From positions 28,056 to 92,055 of IMG/VR virus record IMGVR_UViG_3300035698_019240: 64,000 nucleotides of DNA. One strand, written 5' to 3'. Numbering within the stretch: position 1 is the first letter of the stretch; every line of letters starts with the position of its first letter. Positions 55,635 to 63,645 of this stretch are shown in pieces. The notes below the pieces were generated by a model. It worked only from the letters and a program-made list of their open reading frames with translations, was not told the DNA's origin and made no database searches. This DNA is from a virus. A program made the position numbers and the translations under genes.

Positions 55635-56198
55635 ATGAGACTTAAAGAATATATAAAAGATAATAAATTTAGATACTTAGCTGAGTTGATATCACTCGGT
55701 GAAGTATTGGAACTTAATGAAACATCTGACCAAACTTTAAAAGCTTTGAGAAGTGTTGGTGATAAGTTAGGACTCAAAGTTGTAAGATCAGATAGTTTAT
55801 TTGACTATCTAAAGAGAGCTGGTAAAGCAACTGATGATTTAGTAAGACTTGCATCATTATATTTATTAACAGATATTTCTAATAGTAAATTTAAAAGTGA
55901 AATTGTCAGGGATGCTAAGAAGATATTAAAGAAGCTTGATAAAAGAGAAATTATGGCGTTTATAATGCAACTTGATAGATCAACATTAGGAATAACATCA
56001 CATTTAAGACATATAACAATGTCAGTATTTGGTGTTGAGATAACAACATATAATCATTGGTTGAAGAATGTTGATTATCTTAAAAATGAAATCAAAAACA
56101 TGAAAATTACACTAAAAGGAATGCAAGGCACAGAGGACGAGATAAAAGCTCTTAAATATTTTGAAAATTTAGTAAGAAGTTTAGAGATAGGGAAATAA
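55635..56198 (+). CDS. Hypothetical helical protein with capsid-targeting-like N-terminus
   Basis: 187 residues: MRLKEYIKDNKFRYLAE then LISLG, followed by helical segments (KATDDLVRLASLYLLTD, KILKKLDKREIMAFIMQLDRST) and NHWLKNVDYLKNEIKNMK. L-A-E is a protease-type site. GTGGAGC is the ribosome site. Function unknown. Confidence 0.68.
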   Translation: MRLKEYIKDNKFRYLAELISLGEVLELNETSDQTLKALRSVGDKLGLKVVRSDSLFDYLKRAGKATDDLVRLASLYLLTDISNSKFKSEIVRDAKKILKKLDKREIMAFIMQLDRSTLGITSHLRHITMSVFGVEITTYNHWLKNVDYLKNEIKNMKITLKGMQGTEDEIKALKYFENLVRSLEIGK

Positions 56199-56210
56199 GG
56201 AGTAAAGTAT

Positions 56211-56423
56211 ATGAGTAATATTATAAAAAAGCTTGATATGTTTATAGGTGAAGAAGGAATAGTTACAGGAGATGTAGAAGCGAATACAGCAAAAGGAAGT
56301 ATTGATGTAGTTGGCGAAGAATGTAAAAAAGGATATAAATGGTGTCCTAAAGAAAAAGCTTGTATACCTATAACAAATGAAGATACTAAAGTAGAAGAGT
56401 TGAAGAATGTTAAAAACAAATAA
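56211..56423 (+). CDS. Small tagged protein followed in frame by a further ORF
   Basis: 70 residues: MSNIIKKLDMFIGE then EGIVTGD, and a KKGYKWCPKEKACIP segment of phage type. The stop TAA at 56421-56423 is followed in the same frame by an open reading frame to 56570, so the protein could extend to about 119 residues by readthrough or have lost its end. GGAG precedes the ATG. Confidence 0.65.
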   Translation: MSNIIKKLDMFIGEEGIVTGDVEANTAKGSIDVVGEECKKGYKWCPKEKACIPITNEDTKVEELKNVKNK

Positions 56424-56438
56424 GATGCTGAAAGTATA

Positions 56439-56570
56439 ATGAAAAGAAAAGGTTTGAAATGGAATAAAAAAGAAGTATCAGATCAAGGTGGAATTTTATA
56501 CACTAACAAAGGTAAAGATATTGCCATGTGGTTCAAACTTGATTCAATACTAAGAGTATACCCCTACTAA
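56439..56570 (+). CDS. Small protein or in-frame 3' part of the gene before
   Basis: 43 residues from ATG 56439: MKRKGLKWNKKEVSDQGGILYTNKGKDIAMWFKLDSILRVYPY (written in two parts it reads KRKGLKWNKKEVSDQGG and ILYTNKG...). No ribosome site is seen before it, and the frame continues from 56211-56423 with only the TAA between. It may be expressed by readthrough or be a remnant. Confidence 0.4.
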   Translation: MKRKGLKWNKKEVSDQGGILYTNKGKDIAMWFKLDSILRVYPY

Positions 56571-56597
56571 TAAAAAATAAATTAGGATTAAAAAAAT

Positions 56598-57239
56598 ATG
56601 AGCATAAGCACAACAATAGAAGTAGGCAATGAATGTCCAATTATTCTTAAATTATACGATGAAGCAAGTGATCAATACCCACAAGCGTCTGTAATAGATA
56701 ATGAAAGCAATACATTAATTACTATAGATTTAGTTCATGAAGCAAATGGTATGTATGTACCCTCTACTTCATATGTTATGCCTGATAAAGAATTTATTAA
56801 AGTTGTGTATTTTGTATATACTGATGCTATTCATACAACAAAATCTATTGATTATTTAGACGACTACGATGTTTTTAGAAGAATTATACCTACTAATTAT
56901 AAGGCAGATGTATCAGGTATACAAACAAGTTTAGACAATCAAGAAATTAAAATAGATAAAATTCTAGGTTTAGTACATCATAATATTCATATTGATGAAC
57001 CAGTATATGATATGTATGATAATTTAATTGGAGCTCGATTAAGAATATATTCAAATCCTGATTCAGTAGGAAGTAATGCAAATGTTATAGCAGATTATTC
57101 AATAACATCTGTTGGTACTGGTGTAGGCAAGTTCTCATATTGGCAACAAAAGGAATTAGTAGAAGTTGATTATTTAGAATTTGAAAATGATAGCGGAGTA
57201 TTAATTTATGAAGATGGAGATATATTAGAATTAGGATAA
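56598..57239 (+). CDS. Structural protein before the beta-helix fibre
   Basis: 213 residues. Beta-rich N-terminal part (TIEVGNECPIILKLYDEASDQYPQASVIDNESN, MPDKEFIKVVYFVYTD), then a linker with IQTSLDNQEIKIDKILGLVHHNIHIDEPVYDMYDNLIGARLRIYSN. The H-H-N-I-H-I-D region is typical of fibre assembly segments. It precedes the large fibre gene by 15 bases and probably attaches it. Confidence 0.62.
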   Translation: MSISTTIEVGNECPIILKLYDEASDQYPQASVIDNESNTLITIDLVHEANGMYVPSTSYVMPDKEFIKVVYFVYTDAIHTTKSIDYLDDYDVFRRIIPTNYKADVSGIQTSLDNQEIKIDKILGLVHHNIHIDEPVYDMYDNLIGARLRIYSNPDSVGSNANVIADYSITSVGTGVGKFSYWQQKELVEVDYLEFENDSGVLIYEDGDILELG

Positions 57240-57254
57240 TAAAAGGAAATAATT

Positions 57255-60200
57255 ATGGCAGATAAAAAGTTAAGTGAATTAACACAACATCACACAACAT
57301 TAGACACAGATTCAAGATTGTATACTGTATCTGACCCAACAGGGACCCCTACATATGGGTACACAGAATATCAAGATATAAGAGACCAAATAGATGGTTA
57401 TATTGGAGCTAATACGGTTCCATTAGACAGATGTGTATATGTTGCAAAAAATGGAATTGATGCTACCGCTAATGGTTCTGTAGGAAAACCATTTCTTACA
57501 ATACAAGTAGGTATTGATTATGCTTATACTAAATGGTATGGAAATATATCTTCTGCCAATCCTGTGGCGGTATTAATATGTCCTGGAACTTATACAGAAA
57601 ATATAGACCTAACAGGAAAACCATATATAGATTTATTATCAATTACAACCCGTGATTCTACAATTATTACAACCGCTTCAGGCACAACCTTAACATTAGG
57701 AAATGAAAAAACTAATGTTGAAAAGATAACGATAGAATCAACAGGTGGTAAAATATTAGAAGTTCCAAGTACTGGTATTGGAAAAGAATATACATTTAAG
57801 AATTGTAAATTTGATGCGATTGTTAGTAATACATATACAGAAGGTATTGAAATTAATAATGGAATTGTTCAATTTACAGGTTGTCTTATGGAGTATACCC
57901 AAACAGGAACTGGTGGCGGAACTCATAAATTAATGAATATAATAAACGCTCAGGCATTAATTTTTCTCAATAATGATATTTTAATGAATGTAGTAGATCC
58001 AGATGATGATGTAATTGGAATATATGAAGCAAATATAATAGTTCCTCTTGTAGAATCTACTTCAAGAATTGTAATATATAGAAATGGTGTAGTAACTGGT
58101 GAAACAATAGGATATTATGCGAACGGAACATCGGTCGGTAAACATCTATCAGCAGGACTTATCATACTTTTAAATAATGGTTCTGGTGGTGACGCATCTG
58201 CTGTAAAAACAGCAGGAAATGGTTGTACTATAATTCAGCAGTCAAATAAGTTTGATGTTTCAGGATTTACTAATAATTGGGCGGCAAATGTGGCATTAGG
58301 AGATACTATTAATTCTAACTTTGAAACTATATATGCCGATCAACACTATACAGGTGCTGGAACTTATAATTATGTAAATAGCCCAAAAGAAGGTGATTTA
58401 CAAATAAGTGGTTCCTATTTGAATATGTATGATCAGGCATTAACAGTTGGTGCAAGAGGTGGTGATTATACTGTTATTCAAGATGCTATTGATAGTATTA
58501 CTACCGCTACAATAGATAAAAAACATGTAATACTTATTTATCCGGGAACTTATACTGAAAATGTAGTAATGAAGCCATACATAGATTTAAAAGCGGTTTC
58601 AACTAGATCCGCCACAGTAATCACATCTCCTTCAGGAACAACTTTAACTTTATCAGATCAGACTACTCTTATTGATGATATAAAGATAATAACAACTGGT
58701 GGAAAGATTTTAGAAGTGCCCGCAGTTGCCAATACAATAAATTATAAATTTTCACGTAGTACACTTCACGCAATAATTAATAATTCTTTTACTGATGCTA
58801 TAGAAATTAAGGGTGGTACTGTTCAGTTTTCTAACTCTTTCATGCATTATGATCAAACAGGAACAGGCGGAGGAACTCATAGATTAATAAACATTACCGG
58901 TGCAGGATTAATTACTTTACTTACTACCGATATGAGAATGGATGTAGTAAGTACAACTGATGATGTAGTTGGTGTAAAAGAAGCAAATGAAGTTATTACT
59001 ACTATATTTGATTCTTCAAGACTTGTGGTAAGTAGAACAGGAATTGTAACAGGAGAAACAATAGGATATTATGCAAATGGTACGTCCGCTGATAAGTTAT
59101 TGAGTGCATGTTTCTTACAACTTTTAAATGAAGGTTCAGGCGGTAACGCTTCTATTGTAAAAACAGCGGGAAATGGTTGTGTTGTAACCAATCAGTCTAA
59201 TACTGTTAAGGTTTTAAATTTTACTAATAATTGGTCGTCAAATGTAGGAGTAGGAGATACTGTTTATTCTAATTTTGATACTATAACTGCTGCTCAAAGA
59301 TATACTGGTTCAGGAACTTTTAATGCTATACATGCCCACAGTAGTGGCGACCTTCATGTAGAAAGAGATATTGTATTGAAAAGAAATATGGAAATTGGTG
59401 GAACCTTAGCACTTGCAACAGGCACTACAGTAAATGAAATTACAACTTCTGTTACTTCTTCTGCTGCATCGGATAATAAATTACCTACTGAAAAAGCCTT
59501 AACAGATCATACTGATGGTTTAGCAAGTTTATATGTAAAGTTAGACGGTTCAACTCCATTTACTGGAACTGTTGGTGGTATAACTCCTACACTTAGCGAT
59601 CACTTATCAACTAAAGGGTATGTGGATGCTGTAGCTGCCGGTGGCGGTACAAATGATTTAGGTCCGTTTGTAACTAAAGATGCTGTAGCTCCTTCAGGTG
59701 GAGAAGCTGTTGGTGAAAAATGGATAGTTGCTGGATTAGGAGGCGCATGGTCTGGTTTTGATATAGATGATATTGCAGAAGTTGATAGCATTACCCCAAC
59801 TGTTTGGAGTAATGTAACTCCATCTGCAGGAAATCATGGTTGGGTTACTGATGAAGGAATAGATTATACATTTAATGGTTCTGATTGGGTAGTAACCGGG
59901 ACATTGATTGATCATACAGCTATACAACATATTGGAACAAATTCTCATGCAGTAATTGATACACATATTGCTAATGTTACAACTAATCCTCATGTTGTAA
60001 CTAAAACAAATGTAAGTTTAGGAAATGTAACCGATGATGCCCAGTTAAAAAGATCTGCAAATGATTTTAATGGGTTTGGTGAAGTTGCGATTCTCGCAGA
60101 TGAAGATAGGTATTTAATAGAGTATTATGATAGTGGTTCTTATACTAAGAAATATATAGTAGCATCCAATATGTATGATAGAAAAGTTAAGGTTTCTGCT

Positions 60201-60761
60201 ACTGATACAACTCAAGATTATTTAATGAGTAAGTTAACTGGTTCTGATAGTACAATAACTCTTACACAAGTTGGTGCCGGTGGAGATGAAGACCTTCAGA
60301 TTGGATATGGCACAGAACTCACAACATTAACAGACGGAAGTAATGCAGATGCCTTACATACTCATCTTAGTGGTTGGCATGGTTCTGATACAAGAATTAA
60401 AATTGCCCCAGCTGAGTTTTTACCAAATGATAGTAAGGAATGGAAACAAGTAATAGAAAATGATGGTGGATCAGTTACAGATAGTGAGGAAAAATTAACA
60501 GAATTTATTACTATTCCCATTTATATTCCAACAGGATATAAAGCAACTGCATATATGGTTTATGCAAGTGCTGCCATTACAGTTGAGATTTTTGAAAATG
60601 ACATTACAAATAATAGTAATACAAATAAGGTTAGCGGAAATGCTAACACTGAAATTAATATGACAGATGTAACATCTAGTTCAACTAATTACTTATCAAT
60701 TGTTGTAGTTGATGCTGGAGCAGATATTTATGGTGCATATGTAACTATAGAGGAAGTATAA
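57255..60761 (+). CDS. Large tail fibre/spike with duplicated beta-helix domain
   Basis: 1168 residues. N-terminal LSELTQHHTTLDTDSRLYTV adaptor, two copies of a right-handed beta-helix-like domain (about residues 55-380 and 395-700; shared landmarks PGTYTEN, GGKILEVP, QTGTGGGTH, GETIGYYANGTS, TAGNGC), a coiled-coil/fibre part (TEKALTDHTDGLASLYVKL, STKGYVDAVAAGG), then a C-terminal beta domain ending VTIEEV. Such proteins bind or degrade host surface glycans. The largest gene in the window. Confidence 0.85.
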   Translation: MADKKLSELTQHHTTLDTDSRLYTVSDPTGTPTYGYTEYQDIRDQIDGYIGANTVPLDRCVYVAKNGIDATANGSVGKPFLTIQVGIDYAYTKWYGNISSANPVAVLICPGTYTENIDLTGKPYIDLLSITTRDSTIITTASGTTLTLGNEKTNVEKITIESTGGKILEVPSTGIGKEYTFKNCKFDAIVSNTYTEGIEINNGIVQFTGCLMEYTQTGTGGGTHKLMNIINAQALIFLNNDILMNVVDPDDDVIGIYEANIIVPLVESTSRIVIYRNGVVTGETIGYYANGTSVGKHLSAGLIILLNNGSGGDASAVKTAGNGCTIIQQSNKFDVSGFTNNWAANVALGDTINSNFETIYADQHYTGAGTYNYVNSPKEGDLQISGSYLNMYDQALTVGARGGDYTVIQDAIDSITTATIDKKHVILIYPGTYTENVVMKPYIDLKAVSTRSATVITSPSGTTLTLSDQTTLIDDIKIITTGGKILEVPAVANTINYKFSRSTLHAIINNSFTDAIEIKGGTVQFSNSFMHYDQTGTGGGTHRLINITGAGLITLLTTDMRMDVVSTTDDVVGVKEANEVITTIFDSSRLVVSRTGIVTGETIGYYANGTSADKLLSACFLQLLNEGSGGNASIVKTAGNGCVVTNQSNTVKVLNFTNNWSSNVGVGDTVYSNFDTITAAQRYTGSGTFNAIHAHSSGDLHVERDIVLKRNMEIGGTLALATGTTVNEITTSVTSSAASDNKLPTEKALTDHTDGLASLYVKLDGSTPFTGTVGGITPTLSDHLSTKGYVDAVAAGGGTNDLGPFVTKDAVAPSGGEAVGEKWIVAGLGGAWSGFDIDDIAEVDSITPTVWSNVTPSAGNHGWVTDEGIDYTFNGSDWVVTGTLIDHTAIQHIGTNSHAVIDTHIANVTTNPHVVTKTNVSLGNVTDDAQLKRSANDFNGFGEVAILADEDRYLIEYYDSGSYTKKYIVASNMYDRKVKVSATDTTQDYLMSKLTGSDSTITLTQVGAGGDEDLQIGYGTELTTLTDGSNADALHTHLSGWHGSDTRIKIAPAEFLPNDSKEWKQVIENDGGSVTDSEEKLTEFITIPIYIPTGYKATAYMVYASAAITVEIFENDITNNSNTNKVSGNANTEINMTDVTSSSTNYLSIVVVDAGADIYGAYVTIEEV

Positions 60762-60762
60762 A

Positions 60763-61119
60763 ATGAAAAGTCCTTGTTGTAGATTAATAAATCTATTAGA
60801 TAAAAATAAAATAGAATTAATGAAAAAAGGTGTAGAATCTGATGGTATATTTAGAACCAATTCACAAAGAAGAATAAAAGATGGAACTAATTTTGGATGG
60901 AATATGAAAAATGAAGTGGAAGGATATCCATGTGAAAAGTTGGGTGCTGATGGTTGTAGTATCTATGAATATCGTCCCTTATGCTGTCGTAATTTTCCAA
61001 ACACACCAAAATTATTAATTAAACTTCCAACTTGTACAATAAGTTTTAATGATAAAGGTGAAAAAATAGGAACATGTAATGGTTGTAATAGTGAAACAAT
61101 AGGAGAGTTAATTGAATGA
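60763..61119 (+). CDS. YkgJ-family-like Cys-cluster protein
   Basis: 118 residues. CCRLI near the start, CEKLGADGCSIYEYRPLCCRNFP (residues about 57-79) and CNGCN near the end. The GCxIYxxRPxxCRxF phrase is the signature of YkgJ-type zinc/iron-chelating proteins. Role unknown. Begins one base after the fibre stop, so it may help fibre production or metal loading. Confidence 0.72.
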   Translation: MKSPCCRLINLLDKNKIELMKKGVESDGIFRTNSQRRIKDGTNFGWNMKNEVEGYPCEKLGADGCSIYEYRPLCCRNFPNTPKLLIKLPTCTISFNDKGEKIGTCNGCNSETIGELIE

Positions 61120-61292
61120 TAAGCATAGCAACACTCGGTAAATTCGGAGGACCAAATAAAAAAGATGGAGGTGGTGGAGGCACTACTTACATTGAAAAAA
61201 GAAAACCATTTGTTCGTGTATCTGGAATAAAATATGATAAATATAAACAGGAAAAAATAAATATAAATGTAACATCTGTTCAAGAGGAGTAA
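61116..61292 (+). CDS. Small structural-type protein
   Basis: 58 residues: ISIATLGKFGGPNKKDGGGGGTTYIEKRKPFVRVSG and YDKYKQEKININ. A five-glycine linker suggests a flexible connector. ATGA overlap with the gene before and AGAGGAG for the gene after. No family recognised. Confidence 0.6.
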   Translation: MISIATLGKFGGPNKKDGGGGGTTYIEKRKPFVRVSGIKYDKYKQEKININVTSVQEE

Positions 61293-61294
61293 AT

Positions 61295-61705
61295 ATGATT
61301 GACTTAAAAGTAAATGAAAAAAAGAAATTTAATTTTCAATTAGAAATAAGTGGTGTACAGGCACAAGATTTGAAAGGTTCAATGAAATTAATTATTGAAG
61401 GAGTAGAATATGGATTTCCTGTTAGTTTAATTGATGGGTCTGTTGTTGTTGAAGTGCCCGCAATTGAAAAAATTACTAAAGCTACATTAACTGAAGGACA
61501 ATCATTACCTGTAACTCTTGAAATTATTGCTAATGATACATTTATTATACCATGGAAAGATTCATTTACTGTTAGAAAACCAGTTAAAGTTGAGGCAAAA
61601 ATAGTTGATATAAAAGATGTCCTTGATGAAATAGATATAAAACCAAAAATTACAATAACAAATATTAAAGAAGAAAAGGTTGAAGAAAAGAAAAAAGTGT
61701 ATTAG
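61295..61705 (+). CDS. Beta-sandwich structural protein, possibly frameshift-fused to a KOW domain
   Basis: 136 residues: KKFNFQLEISGVQAQDLKGSMKLIIEGVEYGFPVSL, IEKITKATLTEGQSLPVTLEIIANDTFIIPWKDSFTV, then a charged end EEKVEEKKKVY. The fold is capsid-decoration-like. Its end runs through AAG AAA AAA GTG; in the -1 frame the sequence continues as GIGDNVKMLRGNYKG, the start of a KOW module. Confidence 0.65.
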   Translation: MIDLKVNEKKKFNFQLEISGVQAQDLKGSMKLIIEGVEYGFPVSLIDGSVVVEVPAIEKITKATLTEGQSLPVTLEIIANDTFIIPWKDSFTVRKPVKVEAKIVDIKDVLDEIDIKPKITITNIKEEKVEEKKKVY

Positions 61706-61725
61706 GTATTGGCGATAATGTTAAA

Positions 61726-61959
61726 ATGCTGAGAGGAAATTATAAAGGTAAAATTGGAAAAGTTATTGATTTTAGTCTTGAAGATGATCAAGTAGATGTG
61801 AAATTTTCAGATGGTAAAACAAGGCATCCAGGATTTGATGATATAAAAATAGTAGAGGGAAAGAAGGCTGATGAAGATTGTGGAAAAGATCACGATAAGA
61901 AAAAGAAAGATAAGAAAAAACCAACTAAAATGAGTGAAAAGGTATTTGGTAATTTATAA
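61726..61959 (+). CDS. KOW-motif small protein
   Basis: 77 residues as annotated from ATG 61726: LRGNYKGKIGKVIDFSLEDDQVDVKFSDGKTRHPGFDDIKIV, a KOW-type barrel, and a charged end DHDKKKKDKKKPTK. The usual first strand (GDNVKM) lies in frame just upstream of this ATG but has no start codon, so the native start may be a -1 frameshift from the gene before, or a non-standard start. GCTGAGAGG is a weak ribosome site. Confidence 0.65.
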   Translation: MLRGNYKGKIGKVIDFSLEDDQVDVKFSDGKTRHPGFDDIKIVEGKKADEDCGKDHDKKKKDKKKPTKMSEKVFGNL

Positions 61960-61978
61960 TAAAAGGAAAGGAAATATA

Positions 61979-63403
61979 ATGAATATACTAGAAAAGTTAG
62001 AATTAATAAACGAGCAAGATAAGATAGTCAATGAAGCTGGTATTAGAAATATGAAAACCTTAGCAAAAGAATATAAAAAAGCTGAGATATATTTTCATAT
62101 TGATCTTGATGGAGTAATGTCTGCTGTAGGTATGAAAAAGTACCTTGAAAATTATGGTATTAAAACTGTTGACGCTCATCCAATACAGTATGGTGATATG
62201 GAATATAGAGCTCCAAAACCACAAAAAGAGACATTGGCTGTTATGGTTGACTTTGCACATGGTAAACCAACAATGAAAATACATACAGATCATCATGATG
62301 CTCAAGTTGGTGTTAGTAAAGGAACAAGTACTGCGTTCAGTCATGTTCCATCAAACGCTGCATATATTTCACAAGTATTAGCAGCTGGTGATTTATTTCC
62401 AACTAAGGATGCACATATGATTAATACTGTGGATTCAGCCGATTTTGCCGCACAAGGTTTAGAACCTGATGATATTATGAGAGCTGTTTTTGGAGTAAAT
62501 AAGAAACTCTCTCCAGGTAAGAATCATCAAATGATGGCACTCGCCTCTAATAAACTCTTGTTAGCTTATAAAAATAAACCAGATTTCTTAAAACAAATAG
62601 TATTGAAAGCTAAACCTTCATTGATATCTCTATATAATGAAGTTGTTAAGTTAGCTAAGAAAGCTGGATATAAAACACCTGCTGAGATTGAAGGTGGAAC
62701 TTTTGAATATGCCGATGCTCAATCAGAAAAAGGAAAGGGAACAGGTAAACCTTCGGATGTTAAAAATTTAAAGAATGGCCAATCAGTAATGGTAGGAACT
62801 ACTTTGTTACAATATGGTGGTGGTTCAATGATAAAGGGTTTTGATAGATATACACCTTTCAAAAATAACCCTGATGCGCATTTCTTTTCAATAGTATGGC
62901 CAATGGGTCTTGTACAGTTGTCAAAAAATCCTTTTATGAAGGCTAAGAATCCTTACCATTTAGGCGACTTAGTAATGAAAAAAGTAATGCCTAAATTTAA
63001 GAGTAAATTGAATAAAGATGTAACACTTGATACTATAAAATGGATGCTTGAAAGGGATAAGAATTTTAAACCTGGTAAGTCATTAGGTTTTACATTTGAT
63101 GACCTTGTAGCATTATTTGGTAAACAAATAAAGAACTTATCTCCAAAAGGTACATATAGAGATATGATTAAAGATATTACTAATAAGCCTCACAAGTTTT
63201 TATCTTTTAAACAAAAAAATATAATAAAGAAAGTAACTATATCATTATGGGACTTAATAATGGCTCAAAGTGGAGGACATCCCGACATCACAAATGTTAG
63301 TGGTTTCAACTTCTACGGTAAAGGATATGTTGATATAATGAAAGAGGTACAAGCAGAGATTGCTGATGTAATGAAAGATAAGAAGTTAAAGGGAGATGAA
63401 TAA
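61979..63403 (+). CDS. DHH-family phosphoesterase with capsid-targeting-like N-terminus
   Basis: 474 residues from MNILEKLELINE (AAGGAAAGGAAA before it); a longer frame start is ignored. DHH motifs: D42-x-D44 (HIDLDGVMSAVG), D91 (VDFAHG), D104-H-H (HTDHHDAQ), D152 (NTVDSADF). Such enzymes cleave oligoribonucleotides, pAp or cyclic di-nucleotides with Mn2+. I-N-E then Q, and V-N-E then A at residues 17-20, are protease-type sites. If packaged, it would reach the cell with the DNA. Substrate unknown. Confidence 0.85.
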   Translation: MNILEKLELINEQDKIVNEAGIRNMKTLAKEYKKAEIYFHIDLDGVMSAVGMKKYLENYGIKTVDAHPIQYGDMEYRAPKPQKETLAVMVDFAHGKPTMKIHTDHHDAQVGVSKGTSTAFSHVPSNAAYISQVLAAGDLFPTKDAHMINTVDSADFAAQGLEPDDIMRAVFGVNKKLSPGKNHQMMALASNKLLLAYKNKPDFLKQIVLKAKPSLISLYNEVVKLAKKAGYKTPAEIEGGTFEYADAQSEKGKGTGKPSDVKNLKNGQSVMVGTTLLQYGGGSMIKGFDRYTPFKNNPDAHFFSIVWPMGLVQLSKNPFMKAKNPYHLGDLVMKKVMPKFKSKLNKDVTLDTIKWMLERDKNFKPGKSLGFTFDDLVALFGKQIKNLSPKGTYRDMIKDITNKPHKFLSFKQKNIIKKVTISLWDLIMAQSGGHPDITNVSGFNFYGKGYVDIMKEVQAEIADVMKDKKLKGDE

Positions 63404-63645
63404 TGGATACTATAAGTAAAATTAATAAGTATATAAATGAAGATAAAACATCAAGTGCTGTATTTGACGCTAAAAACGCATTGAACTTGGTTATGTCTTC
63501 TGTTCCAATGAATCGTGCGGATAAAAAAATACTGGGATATGCATATAGCCTTTTAACGACGATGAGTAAGGGACGATATGTAGCTGAAAAAATACCGGAA
63601 AGATTCCTGAAAAAAACCGGAAAAATAAAGGACAGTAAAGAATAA
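63403..63645 (+). CDS. Small protein with capsid-targeting-like N-terminus
   Basis: 80 residues: MDTISKINKYINE then DKTSSAVFDAKNALNLVMSSVPMNRADKKILGYAYSLLTTM and a basic end. Its first 13 codons are nearly identical to those of 63645 onward (ATGGATACTATAAGTAAAA), so the start segment has been copied between different bodies. Function unknown. Confidence 0.7.
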   Translation: MDTISKINKYINEDKTSSAVFDAKNALNLVMSSVPMNRADKKILGYAYSLLTTMSKGRYVAEKIPERFLKKTGKIKDSKE

